64,000 nucleotides of DNA, from positions 38,857,501-38,921,500 of the forward strand of contig NC_080563.1 in assembly GCF_030253575.1 (NCBI RefSeq), read 5' to 3'. The notes under the pieces are model-generated. The model did no database searches and was not told where the DNA came from. It saw only the letters and a list, made by a program, of their open reading frames with translations. Source of the stretch: Rhododendron vialii. Taxonomy: Eukaryota; Streptophyta; Magnoliopsida; Ericales; Ericaceae. The number at the start of each line of letters is the position of its first letter. Within the stretch, counting starts at the first letter, position 1. This document shows positions 35,207 to 46,103 of the stretch, one piece after another. Both the position numbers and the translations under genes were made by a program.

Positions 35207-36571
35207 ATGAATCCTCCAATTGTTCAAACCATCTCAGAGTGTTTCATAAAGCCACAATATCCAGTAGAAGAGGCAAAGCCTCCGATCTTTTTGGCCGCAT
35301 GGGACATAACCATGCTCTCACTCAATTACATCCAAAAGGGTCTTCTGTTCATTAAGCCCCAAACAACAACAAATGATCAAGAAAACCTAGTCAAATCCCT
35401 CCTAGATAGGCTCAAGGATTCCCTCTCTCTCACCCTTGTTCATTTCTATCCCCTCGCTGGTCGACTCGCGACCCTGAAACAAGAAAACCCGCCTTCGTAC
35501 TCCGTATACATCGATTTCAACAACAGTCCTGGAGCAAAATTTATCTATGCAACTGCAGATTTAACTATTGCGGACATTCTTTCGCCTGTTGATGTTCCTG
35601 TGGTTGTTCAATCCTTCTTTGATCACGACAGGGCGATCAATCATGATGGGCACTCGATGTCGTTGCTGTCGATTCAAGTCACGGAGTTAATCGATGGGAT
35701 ATTCATCGGTTGTTCAGCCAACCACGCGGTTGTTGATGGGACATCTTATTGGCAGTTCTTCAACAGTTTATCTCAAACCTTCAGTGCACAAGAAAAGAAT
35801 CCTGGAATTTCTCGACCTCCAATTCTTGAACGCTGGTTCCCTAACGGGCACAGTCCTATGCACAACCTCCCTTTCTCTCACCATGATCAGTTTATTAGGA
35901 GATTTGAACCACCCCCGCTAAGAGAGAGATTCTTCCACTTCTCGTCGGAATCCGTAGCCAAACTCAAAGCAAAGGCTAATTCTGAAAGCAAATCAACCAA
36001 GATTTCCTCGTTCCAATCTGTATCCGCGCTTGTCTGGAGGTGTGTGATCCGGGCCCGTCGTCTTCCACGCGACCCGGAAACCACTTTCAGGTGCACTGTA
36101 AATAACCGGAGCCGAATAAACCCACCGTTGCCGAACGAGTATTTCGGGAACTCGGTGAACGTGTTGACGGCACAAGCCACCGTTGGCGAATTGCTTGATC
36201 ACGGATTGGGGTGGGCGGCGTGGGGGTTGCACGAGGCGGTGGAGGCCCACACCGATGCGGCGGTGCAACAGTGGGTGGAGAAGTGGATAGAGGATCCAGT
36301 TATAAGCACACGTGGGCCTGCTCTGTATAACCCGTACGGTGTATTGGAATCGAGCTCGCCGCGGTTTAGGATGTACGAGAATGAGTTTGGGATGGGGAAA
36401 GCGGTGGCGATTCGGAGCGGTTATGCCAATAAAATGGACGGGAAAGTGATGTTTTACCCTGGGTACGAAGGCGGCGGGAGCATGGATTTGGAGGTTAACC
36501 TCCCGCCGGAAACAATGGCGGCGCTTGAATCTGATGAGGAGTTTATGGATGGCCTCAATGGTATGTGCTGA
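35207..36571 (+). CDS. BAHD acyltransferase, At3g50280-like (copy 5)
   Basis: A single exon of 454 aa, start MNPPIVQTISECF. HXXXD is HAVVD at 173-177 (CSANHAVVDGTSYWQFF), EFGMG at 393-397. Group B; all family blocks are present (FYPLAGRLAT, RINPPLPNEYFGNS, DGKVMFYPGYEGGGSMDLE). Small differences: IDFNNSPG where others have IDCNNSPG, and VNVLTAQATVGEL where others have a GKA. The C-terminus is NGMC where copies 3 and 4 have (N)(S/G)KC. Its first 74 residues differ from copy 9 at only two positions (Ala23 and Ala30 are Thr in copy 9). Predicted cytosolic acyl-CoA-dependent acyltransferase of unknown acceptor. Confidence 0.9.
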   Translation: MNPPIVQTISECFIKPQYPVEEAKPPIFLAAWDITMLSLNYIQKGLLFIKPQTTTNDQENLVKSLLDRLKDSLSLTLVHFYPLAGRLATLKQENPPSYSVYIDFNNSPGAKFIYATADLTIADILSPVDVPVVVQSFFDHDRAINHDGHSMSLLSIQVTELIDGIFIGCSANHAVVDGTSYWQFFNSLSQTFSAQEKNPGISRPPILERWFPNGHSPMHNLPFSHHDQFIRRFEPPPLRERFFHFSSESVAKLKAKANSESKSTKISSFQSVSALVWRCVIRARRLPRDPETTFRCTVNNRSRINPPLPNEYFGNSVNVLTAQATVGELLDHGLGWAAWGLHEAVEAHTDAAVQQWVEKWIEDPVISTRGPALYNPYGVLESSSPRFRMYENEFGMGKAVAIRSGYANKMDGKVMFYPGYEGGGSMDLEVNLPPETMAALESDEEFMDGLNGMC

Positions 36572-36860
36572 AAGCACATTATCAACACTTAGAAAAATAA
36601 AATTTATGTAGCCGAACGCTATTAATTGTGACACAAGGCAGGATTTGGATTGGTTTGGTTTGGTTCATATTTTTGTATCACTTGAATTTTGATTTGAAAT
36701 CTCTTAAAAAAGTCATTGCCACTCGTTCTCTCTCTCAATGCTATCCAATTGTGGTGTGTGTTCGTGAATAAGCCTAGCTCGAAGACAATAAAATATCAAG
36801 AGAGTTTGGATTCAATGGAACCAAAATGCAACGTGAATGACTTATTAAAAAAATAAATAG
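36572..36860. other. 3' flank of copy 5
   Basis: It matches the flanks of copies 4 and 8 (TTGGTTTGGTTCATATTTTT; AATCTCTTAAAAAAGTCA). The match is broken by the foldback element that follows and resumes about 37245, where GCCCAAAAGTACGGTTCACA corresponds to GCCCAAAAGTATGGTTCACA near 33173. Confidence 0.6.
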
Positions 36861-36874
36861 TAGTGCTATAGGGA

Positions 36875-37215
36875 CCAACGGTCTTCATACCGAAACTGTA
36901 CCGATGGTCGCCCCGAGCCAGCTCCGGCCACCGGACGGCCGATCCGAGCCGTCCAAAAATTCTTAAAAAAAAAAGCAAGAGGAATTGCATAGGAATTAAT
37001 GGCATCTGATGTGTGTAGGGTGTTTGATCCAAACACCATATTTTCCGTGTATGTATATACAAAAAATATGGTGTTTGGATCAAACACTCTACACACATCA
37101 GATGCCGTTCATTCCCACGAGGGCCTACTCGGTTTTTTTTAAAGAATTTTTGGACGGCTCGGATTAACCGTCTGATGACCGGAGACTGCCCAGCACGGCC
37201 GTCGGTATGATATTA
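36875..37215. repeat. Foldback element with near-perfect hairpin core
   Basis: The central arms 37001-37044 and 37063-37106 are reverse complements with one mismatch in 44, around an 18-base loop. The outer arms are less perfect but still pair: CGAGCCGTCCAAAAATTC on the left against GAATTTTTGGACGGCTCG on the right. It interrupts sequence shared by the 3' flanks of copies 4 and 8, so it is an insertion. No open frame. A transcript would form a long hairpin. Confidence 0.85.
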
Positions 37216-37244
37216 GTCGGAATCAATATCATTACTGAAAAATA

Positions 37245-38300
37245 AAAAAAAATCAATGTGAATTGGAGCCCAAAAGTACGGTTCACATCTGAATGGATAT
37301 TTGTTAGGACATGTGTGAATGTTAAGTCTCATATCGGATAAATATGTAAAAGTTAATTCTTAACTTAATACTACTATAATTTCCAAGCGGTTGGCCCTGA
37401 TCTGAACCACAGTGCTCCAAAAATTATTCAAATAAGAAACCCCAAAATTATGGAAGAGAGTCCATCAACTCCAATGATATACAAACGGGGAATGCTAGGT
37501 ACAAAGAAAACTTACTCCGAAAGTATACGAACCCATGCTTTTGAGGAAGACATTTGATGATCCTTTTCTCTGTGTCTCTGCTAGGAACCATGCATAACAA
37601 CCCATGTTTTTCTTTGATCAGAAAAGGCAATTTGTAAAATGGAGGGAAAAAAGTTTTGTATTTGAGGCCATCCACAATGATATAATCAAAAGTCAATTGT
37701 ATTAAAGTTAATAAATTATTGCTACAAAAGATTGCTCACAATGGTATAATCAAACTTAGCAACACCCTTAGAAATAATCAAATTTTGAGCTTGAATAACC
37801 AAAACTAGCAATCTTTTTTAATAATCAAAATTTGTGAACTCCACACCTTATAAGTTAATTGGTTCCAAAATTTGTGTACATGCATGTTTCAACTAGTATT
37901 TTCTTCTTCACCTTCTCTATATTCTTCACTTTATTCACAAATTATTTCTCTTTCTTTTTCTCCAAAAGTGAAACTCATATCTCTCGATCATCTACAATTT
38001 AACTCATCATTGCCGGATTGCGATATTTCACTATTCTTTCTTATTTCTATTTTATTCATTTTCCGTTCTTCCCCCTGGGGTTGAGTACATGAAGAATCTT
38101 GCATTCTTTTCCAAATTTAAGAACACATATGATTGTTTTTGGTAGATTAAAAGAGTGATGAATTTGTGATATTAGTTTGGTTAGATAGGCTTCAGGAATA
38201 GGGGAAAAAAAGTTTCGGTGTTATTTTGATAGAGAACACTAGGAAGAACACCATATGTTTGATATATTTATAATAGAGGGACGTGAATGACGGAAAATAG
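37245..38300. other. Spacer behind copy 5
   Basis: After about 100 bases of resumed array-flank similarity the sequence is unique and AT-rich. No gene, RNA or clear element seen. Confidence 0.4.
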
Positions 38301-38303
38301 AGG

Positions 38304-38304
<1 letters not shown>

Positions 38305-38348
<44 letters not shown>
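38305..38348. repeat. (GA)n microsatellite
   Basis: About 21 GA units followed by a short GT run. Confidence 0.95.
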
Positions 38349-38350
<2 letters not shown>

Positions 38351-38529
38351 TGTGTGAAATTGTAATGGACACCTTATTTTGGTTATGGATTAGAAGTGAT
38401 TATTGTGGACCTCAGGTCCTCAATAGTGTTAAACTTAAAAATCTCTTAAATGAATAATCAAAAACTGATGTGTCTACTTTTGATTATCTGTTTTTGATTG
38501 TACACTGTGAGCCATCTTTTCCAAATGAC

Positions 38530-38578
38530 CGAAGGAGAGTAAATTGGGGAGAGAGAAACGTGGGGGGGGGGGGGGGGG

Positions 38579-38616
<38 letters not shown>

Positions 38617-40825
38617 TGGGGAGGAAAGACTGAACGAGAGTAAATTGGGGAGTGAGAAACGTGGAGACGTGGGGAGGAGGTGTGAATATGGACTATAAAT
38701 CATCCTAGCAAGTAATGGTCTTTTCACCGGTTCCCCGTGTGGAGCTTCTTTTTGGAGGGTTGGCAAGCTGTAGTTTCCACCTCATATCATTTTACCGATC
38801 AAAAAAACAAAAAACAAAAAATTCAGTCTCTTGTGCACCATTCTTCAGCCCTCTTCTTAAGGTACATACAGGCGTTCCGGCCAATTCTTTTGTTTCGTGC
38901 TCCTAAATCATTGCATATATTTTTGTTCATGTATATCCTATAAATTTATTTCTCATTAATATATAACAGCTGTGGTATAATACATACACACATATTGTGT
39001 ATTGGACTTCTTTTATTTGATTCCAATTTATTTCGCATGTATGTGATTCAGCCTTTTAGTCTTTATAAGGTTGAATAATGATCGAGCAATAAAAATGCAT
39101 GATTTTCATGCAAAATGTCTTCATGATCGAATATTGATTGATGTCGCCTCGCATATTTTATGAAGTTATGAGGTGCAATATAGCATTTATTAACATGTTT
39201 AGATGTTTCATTCAAACTGAGAGAAGCATAAAACATACACAAAACTTGATCCTTAGATCCAACCAAATAGAGTCCGTCGAAACCTATATCTGTTTTTAAT
39301 CTACAAAATAAAAAAACCAATAAAGTGTCAGGAATAATAAGCCGAATTCCCACAAGTATAAACCACGAAGGCATGAAAAAACTTCATCGAAATGCACAAA
39401 ACCGGCCACAAGAGAGTGAGACACAAGCAATTTTACGTGATTCTCCCAAATTTGAGGTACATCTACGGGATCGGAGTCTAATTCCACTATCAACAAAAAT
39501 TTTTACAAATGGGTTTATAAGAAATTCAAGGATCTCACAAACACGGTTGGAGCCTGCGGTTTTCATTGACAGAAGCAACAGCTGATGCGTCGGCTTTGGC
39601 AGTTGTTTGAGGTGAAAGCAGAAAATATATAGGGTCCTGTAAATAAATGAGTTTTTTATTTATTTTTTATTTTTTATAGGCAACAAAATTTATTAGAGTG
39701 TTGATAGTCTTACCTAATGAGTCGTAATCAAAACTCCGTCAATTTCATCATTTTTGTTTTTGGCCGTTGTTTTCTATTTTACACGAACGGAGTTTTTTTT
39801 CACCCTAATTGTTCTTTTGCCTTCTCTTTGCTTGGGAATGACAACGACGACGACGAGGATGCAAACTGCTAATAGCTGCTCTTTCGTTATCTGTAACTTC
39901 CGATCTTTTATTTTTTTAGCCAAACTTCAAAATCTAAACTACTGGGAAGCTTGTTCGATTTCTTGACCCCTGGTTTATACACTTATTGGGTTAGGAAAAC
40001 TTTAATACTCCATCTGAAAGCTCAATAAAATTCAAGCAACTGCTTGGCTCGAATCAGTTCGTGTATCTGTATTTGTTGGTTCCGGTTTTATTTTGCAAAT
40101 TAAAATGGAGATAGGTTTCCACGGCTCTATTTGGTTGGATCTAAGGATCAAGTTTTGTGTATGTTTTATGCTTCTTTCAATTTGAATGAAACATCCAATC
40201 ATGTTCATAAATGCTATATTGCGCCTCATAGTTTCATAAAATATGCGAGCGAAAATCAATCAATATTCGTTCACGAAGACATTTTCAAGAAAATCATGCA
40301 TTTTTATTGCTCGATCATTATTCAATCTTAGAAAGACTAGAAGGCTGAATCACATACATGCGAAATAAATTGGAATCAAATAATAGAAGACCAACACACA
40401 ATACGTGCGTATATATTATACCACACCTGTTTTATATTAATGAGAAATAAATTTACAGGATATATGGAATGATTTAGGAGCATGAAACAAAGGAATTGGC
40501 CAGAACGTCTGTACGTACCTTAAGAAGAGGACTGGAGAATGGCGCACAAGAGACTTGATTTTTTGTATTTTGTTTTTTTATTTTTTTTATCGGTAGAATG
40601 ATAGGAGGAGGAAACTATAGCGTGCTCCCTCCAAAAAGAAGTCCTACACGGGGAACTGGTGAAAAGGCCGTTACCAGCAAGGATAATTTATACTCCATAT
40701 TCACATCTCCTCCCCACATCTCCACATATCTCTCTCCCCAATTTACTCGCGTTCAGTCTTTCCTCCCTATGTTTCTCTCCTCACGTCTCCATGTTTCTCT
40801 CTCCTCAATTTACTCTTGCTCACAA
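38530..40825. repeat. Large inverted repeat (arms about 780 bases)
   Basis: The left arm (about 38530-39325) and the right arm (about 40070-40825) are reverse complements over most of their length. Matches include AAACTTGATCCTTAGATCCA (left) and TGGATCTAAGGATCAAGTTT (right), and GAGGAAAGACTGAACG against CGTTCAGTCTTTCCTCC. About 745 bases of unlike, non-repeated sequence lie between. The left arm also contains a run of 18 G (38562-38579) and a (GA)n run (38584-38612), which shift the alignment. It could be a Mutator-like element with very long terminal repeats, or an inverted duplication. No transposase was recognised and no target-site duplication was found. Confidence 0.8.
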
Positions 40826-41818
40826 CGGTTCAACGGATTTTTGAAGCAGCCCTACGGATAAATATGGATTGTCGGTTGATCCGGACAAAACTTTTTCTCA
40901 AATACTATTCGATGTTAATGCAGTTGGAGAAAATATATGCGATAGGCCTCCTATTGCACAAGGTTGAATGGTACTCCTTCCTCAAGATATATTGACCTTC
41001 AAGTTCTCTTCTGTGCAGTGAATTGAACTCACGAACCATATAGTTTCCCGACACTCGAAATCCAAATAAAATGTTGTAGCAAATATAATCTATATCGATC
41101 GGAAAATGATGGCTGAATGTATTTAATCAGAACAAAAGCAGTACGTAGGAAATATGTGATAATCATTCTGTATGTTTTTAAAGCAGGATAGAGACAGAGA
41201 TATTGATAAGAGTTTTTCACCAGTGTGTTTCAGCCGAAAAGAGGGATTAGATTTATATACAGTTTAAGCAATCAACTTTTCTGATATGTAGGAGAAGAAA
41301 TAGGAGATAATCAAGCTAAATTGGGTTTACTCAACAATATGCTACTAATAATTAGGAGAAAAACAAGGAGACCAATTCAAAAGTATTCCCACTCCTTTAT
41401 CTCTAACTGTATATATTACTACCTCCTTTACAAAACCCACGTGATTAAAATTAAATTAAAGTAAAATATTAAATTAAACCAACAAATGCTACAGATGCGT
41501 ACGGCCCAATCAAAGTGAAGTTGCAAGTGTAGGTAGGCAGGAGTTTCCTATATAGCAGAAAGATGAGTTACTGCATACTGGGAAACCAATCCATTAACTT
41601 CTTGTATAGTATAGAATTTGCAAGAAAGATGGCTCACAAGGAGTAAAGAGACAAAAGGGGGTAAATTTATTACAGTAAGCTAATATTTTGTGTATCTCAT
41701 TTTTCAAATGATCTGCCGGCTACAATCTTTAAAAAAAAAAAAAGAGAGTAAAATAATTGGATAGTAGAGATGCTTTCGTATATATGATTTGACATTTTGC
41801 AAAAAATTGCTTTATTAG
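40826..41818. other. Spacer, no feature recognised
   Basis: AT-rich sequence without gene or clear repeat. The open frames here are short and resemble nothing I know. Confidence 0.4.
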
Positions 41819-42212
41819 TTGAGTTCTCCTAAACTTAAAAAAAAAAAAAAAAAAAGTTATTTTGTCCTTATTTGAATTTTTTTTGTAATTGTTAGTTTTG
41901 CCCCTAACTTTTGTGTATTATGAATTCGTCTCGACGAGGGGAATAGGAAAAGTGAAATTTTTTTTAATTTTATCCAAGTATTTTGAGAAATAACCATTTT
42001 TTAGCAGAATAAGTGAAATAAGTTGACTTGTTTTTCTAAAAAGTGGTTATTTCCCAAAATACTTTGGTAAAAATAAATAAAATTACTTTTTCGATTCCTT
42101 TCGTCGAGACGAATCAATAATTCACAAAAATGTGACGCAAAACTAACAAATGCGAAAAAAAATTAAATAAGGAGAAAACCAACTTAAAATTTTTTAAGTT
42201 TAGGAGTGAGTC
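41819..42212. repeat. Foldback MITE
   Basis: The arms pair along nearly the whole element: ATTCGTCTCGACGAGGGGAA (left) with TTCCTTTCGTCGAGACGAAT (right), and at the edges TTCTCCTAAACTTAA with TTAAGTTTAGGAGTGA. It is about 390 bases. Related single arms lie near 11030-11220 (GTACGAATCAACAATTCATA) and 10300-10400, so this family has several copies in the window. Confidence 0.8.
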
Positions 42213-42990
42213 CATCACTTTTTTTTGAACAACAAAGAAGATTTTTATTAAAAGAGAGAGAGAAGAGTACAAGAGGGAAAACCAAGAACAAACCAAACAA
42301 AAATAGCATCACAAGCACAAATGACACATTCCAACGAGGTTGGCACCTATCCCAGCTCCAATCAGCTGCTCGAGAGTCCAAACAATGCTTAAAATTTTAA
42401 ATGCGTTTGAGGTCTATGTAGGCAGTGGCAAAACAATGTACAATACGAACTCACTGGAGGAGGTTTCACGGGGACACCCCCGTAGTTACACTCGGAGAGA
42501 AAAAGAAGGCTAGCAACTAAAACGAAAAATAAATGTAATGGTCATGGCACCAAGAAATGAAGTTGTGGCATTAACCCTACCCTTGACATTTCCATAACAT
42601 ATATATATTTAAGAAAGGGGCCTATACGCGTATAAATGTAGGTTAACTACTGATTTTACTAAGCTGATTAAAAAAATAGTGATTTTATTGAAAGCGGTAC
42701 AAGAAATATAATTTTTATATCACATTATGGGTAAATTTGATTCACCAAATCAGATAAACTAATAATTGCATAATTTTGACACATGGTACCGCTTAATTGG
42801 TCACATAACTTGACGAGATTTAATCGGCAAATACCGTTTCTCATCTATTAAGCCTTACAACACGTGACGATTTCTGATAGACTTGAAATATCTAAATCTC
42901 AAATATGTTAAAATTTTACTAGTAACAAATAGATATCAATTCTCAATATGGAATACATATTTATAAATTTGTCAAATCGACCATTCGTCA
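42213..42990. other. Spacer upstream of copy 6
   Basis: No gene or clear element seen; AT-rich. Confidence 0.4.
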
Positions 42991-42994
42991 ACTA

Positions 42995-43209
42995 CCCACT
43001 CATCCTCCCTTTCCCCGAAATTGCTTGGGAAAATCCTATTAGCGGAATTTCTGGGTCAAGCGAATCTCTTTCCTTGGTAGCTCAGAACTTTTAACTCCAC
43101 AGGCTTGGCTTAAAACTCAATACAACATAGCTAATCTTCAATTAAACCAAGGTGAAGGTTTAGCTTCATCAAGCACTGAAAAGAAAATTCTCCACAATAT
43201 CCCATTAAA
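42995..43209 (+). promoter_or_regulatory. Shared promoter block and leader of copy 6
   Basis: CCCACTCATCCTCCCTTTCC at 42995-43014, followed by CGAAATTGCTTGGGAAAA, lies about 215 bases before the ATG. The leader has CTCAATACAACATAGCTAA and GGTTTAGCTTCATCAAGCAC. The layout is that of copy 3. Confidence 0.5.
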
Positions 43210-44556
43210 ATGAGCCCTCCAATTGTTCAAACCATCTCAGAGTGCTTCATCAAACCCCAATATCCAGTAGAAGAGGTAAAGCTTCCAATCCACTTGGCCT
43301 CATGGGACACATTCATGCTCTCAGCGAATCACATCCAAAAGGGTCTTCTGTTCATTAAGCCTCAAACAACAACTGATCAAGAAAATCCAGTAAAATCCCT
43401 CCTAAATAGGCTCAAGGATTCCCTCTCTCTCACCCTTGTTCATTTCTGTCCCCTCACCGGTCGACTCGCGACCCTAAAACAAGAAAACCCGCCTTCTTAC
43501 TCTGTGTGTATCGATTGCAACAATAGTCCTGGAGCAAAATTTATCTATGCAACTACGGATTTAACTGTCGCTGATATTCTTTCGCCTGTTGATGTTCCTG
43601 TAGTCGTCCAATCCTTCTTCGATCACGACAGAGCGATTAATCACGACGGGCATTCGATGTCGCTGCTGTCGATTCAAGTCACAGAGTTAATCGATGGGAT
43701 TTTTATCGGTTGCTCGGCCAACCACGCGGTTATTGACGGAACATCTTATTGGCATTTCTTCGAGATTTTGTCGTTCAGTGCAGAGGATAATAATCCTGGA
43801 ATTTCTCGACCCCCATTTCTTAAACGCTGGTTCCCCAACGGGCACGGTCCTATCCACAACCTGCCTTTCTCTCACCGTGAGCAGTTTATTGGGAGATTTG
43901 AAACGCCCCCGCTGAGAGAGAGAATTTTCCATTTCTCGTCGGGATCCATAGCCAAACTGAAAGCAAAGGCTAATTCTGAAAGAAAATCAACCAAGATTTC
44001 CTCGTTCCAATCTGTATCCGCGCTTGTCTGGAGGTGCGTGGTCCGGGCCCGCCGTCTTGCACACGATCCAGAAACCACTTGCACCATGACTGCAAGTAGC
44101 CGAAGCAGAATGGACCCGCCATTGCCGAATGAGTACTTCGGGAATTTGGTGAGCAGATTGACGGGAAAAGCCTCCGTTGGCGAACTGCTTGATCACGGAT
44201 TGGGGTGGGCGGCGTGGCGATTGCACGAGGCGGTGGAGGCCCACACCGGTAAGGCGGTGCAACAGTGGGTGGAGAAGTGGATGGAGGATCCAGCTTTATA
44301 CACGTGTGGGCATAACCCGTATGGGTTACTATTGGCGGGCTCCCCGCGGTTTAGGATGTACGAGAATGAGTTTGGAATGGGAAAAGCCGTAGCGATTCGG
44401 AGCGGGTACGGGAATATGTTCGACGGGAAAGTGATGTTTTACCCTGGGTATGAAGGCGGGGAAAGCATGGATTTGGAGGTTAACCTCCCGCCAGAAACAA
44501 TGGCGGCGCTTGAATCTGATGGTGAGTTTATGGATGGCCTATATGGATATTGCTGA
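43210..44556 (+). CDS. BAHD acyltransferase, At3g50280-like (copy 6)
   Basis: A single exon of 448 aa, start MSPPIVQTISECF (Ser where other copies have Asn). HXXXD is HAVID at 172-176 (CSANHAVIDGTSYWHFF), EFGMG at 387-391. Group B. It is shorter than copies 3-5 because of small in-frame losses: one residue at TTTDQ, two or three in the loop after FFEIL (SFSAEDNN), and a few in the variable region before LLAGSPRF. It has FCPLTGRLAT where the others have FYPLAGRLAT, and EGGESMDLE where the others have EGGGSMDLE; neither touches the catalytic motif. C-terminus LYGYC. Predicted acyl-CoA-dependent acyltransferase, substrate unknown. Confidence 0.9.
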   Translation: MSPPIVQTISECFIKPQYPVEEVKLPIHLASWDTFMLSANHIQKGLLFIKPQTTTDQENPVKSLLNRLKDSLSLTLVHFCPLTGRLATLKQENPPSYSVCIDCNNSPGAKFIYATTDLTVADILSPVDVPVVVQSFFDHDRAINHDGHSMSLLSIQVTELIDGIFIGCSANHAVIDGTSYWHFFEILSFSAEDNNPGISRPPFLKRWFPNGHGPIHNLPFSHREQFIGRFETPPLRERIFHFSSGSIAKLKAKANSERKSTKISSFQSVSALVWRCVVRARRLAHDPETTCTMTASSRSRMDPPLPNEYFGNLVSRLTGKASVGELLDHGLGWAAWRLHEAVEAHTGKAVQQWVEKWMEDPALYTCGHNPYGLLLAGSPRFRMYENEFGMGKAVAIRSGYGNMFDGKVMFYPGYEGGESMDLEVNLPPETMAALESDGEFMDGLYGYC

Positions 44557-46103
44557 AGGAAAATTATCAACATTTGTTCATCGTTATTGTAAAGGAGGAC
44601 AAATTTACTAGCAATAGTCCAATTATCCTGGTTTGTACTACTTGAAGAAGACAATCCGGTGGTCAAGAGACCGCCAAGAAAGATGAACGCCGACACCATC
44701 ACAACCGATCGTCACCGTCGCCACAACATCCTGCACCATCCCCAATCGTAACTGCCCCCTATTCATGGTTGTGTATTCAAGGCCACGAAATCAATTTCTC
44801 GCAGCAAATCAAGGGTCACCTGAGGTGTATATATTGGGCATCTCATTCTTCATCTCATCATAAGTTCTACGAAATATACACTGTCCAGTCCGATATTATT
44901 CTTTTGTGAGAGAGAGGCAGATGTTCATTAAGTTTGCCCCAAGACGGCTTTCTAGTAGTTTTCCGCTAGCCGTAGTCTAGCTATTCTATCCTCGGAGACA
45001 GACACCGGTCAACTTTTCACTCTCAACGATACGGCGGTAAATCTATTTTAAGGAGACTAATTCAGGGGTCGATTCAGTTTATGTATTTCAGTCCATTTGG
45101 TATTCTGTCTATGTAACTTGTAATCTGTAATTCGAATTTATTGTTAATGAAATGTGTACTCTGGAATTCATCGATCATATTGTATTTTTTCCAACAATAG
45201 TTGGTGACTATGAAAAAGAGCCAAGAATAGTAAAAGTTGACGTAGAGCACATCTTAACCCTTGGTTGAAAGCTTAATCGCATAGTTTATAAAATTATAAT
45301 TTCGATACACTTTTGAAGGTTGTTTAACACATTAGAAAATTGTGTTTTTTGTCCTTTCCTGCCATGTTGACAGCCCAATTGATCAAGGAGTAAAAGCATA
45401 GACTAAGTCAGCATTGGAGGGATAGATGAAATAAGGAAACACACGCGAAACAGGACCACAATCTGATCAAGAAGTAAAAGCGTTGCCATTGTGAGATTCG
45501 TTCAAATATAGTAAAAGATGTGCTTACGAACCAAAGTATCGACTTATTTATAAATTAATTAAGCATTAGCCATTAGGTAGCAGTAGTTGATGAATGGTGA
45601 CTAAGAAAAGGAGCCAGATCAGATACAGAAAATTGTTCCTTAATTCTTATTAAGGTGCAACACTCTTTTCAATTACTATAAAGTCCAGATATGTGCTGGG
45701 AATATTGTCAGAGTTGAAAACGTTTTCAAAATTAAGAACATTCTCAGAACTAGGACCTTCTAAGAACGAATTACCACAAAGTCTAGGTATGTACTCAGAA
45801 TGTTCTCAACTAGTATAAAATATCCACAGCTGTCAGTATTACCAAGACAATTTTTTATCGTAAAAAAAGGAGCCCACAATTTTTCTTTATCGTAGCAGTA
45901 GTTGATGAATGGTGACTAAGAAAAGGAGCCCACATTTTTTTTTTTTTTTTATCGTAACCTACCAGGACAATTTGTTCACATGAATTATTGTTGGGTACCT
46001 TCAAATTTTCGATCTCCTACATAACTACATAAGCTAGCTTCCATATTAAAACACAACTGATTTTCAACTAAGAGCTTCATAAAACCACAATATCCCGCTA
46101 ACC
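44557..46103. repeat. Spacer copies 6-7, 'block A' (matches block B at 54.09-59.03 kb)
   Basis: After a short tail (GTAAAGGAGGACAAATTTAC), the stretch from about 44653 matches 54088 onward, starting GGTGGTCAAGAGACCGCC and running through GGTGTATATATTGGGCATC, CAGTTTATGTATTTCAGTCC, TTTATAAATTAATTAAGCAT and AGTACTCAGAATGTTCTCAACT-like stretches up to the leader of copy 7. It keeps empty target sites for three elements found in block B: TTTATAAAA (45285-45293), AGCAGTAG (45579-45586) and AATTA (45769-45773). A 35-base piece (GTAGCAGTAGTTGATGAATG and on) is repeated locally near 45580 and 45894. No gene. Confidence 0.8.

Noticed and set aside
35993-36634. Long minus-strand frames opposite the BAHD genes (also at 32041-32640, 59536-60141)
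   Set aside because: They are shadows of the GC-rich 3' parts of the sense genes; their sequences track the paralogues and have no own start context.
44880-45230. LTR-like tail (…TATTTTTTCCAACAATAGTTGGTGAC) as the end of a retrotransposon in block A
   Set aside because: It resembles an LTR/primer-site junction, but no partner LTR, target repeat or coding region was found, and the same sequence sits in block B as part of the duplicated spacer.
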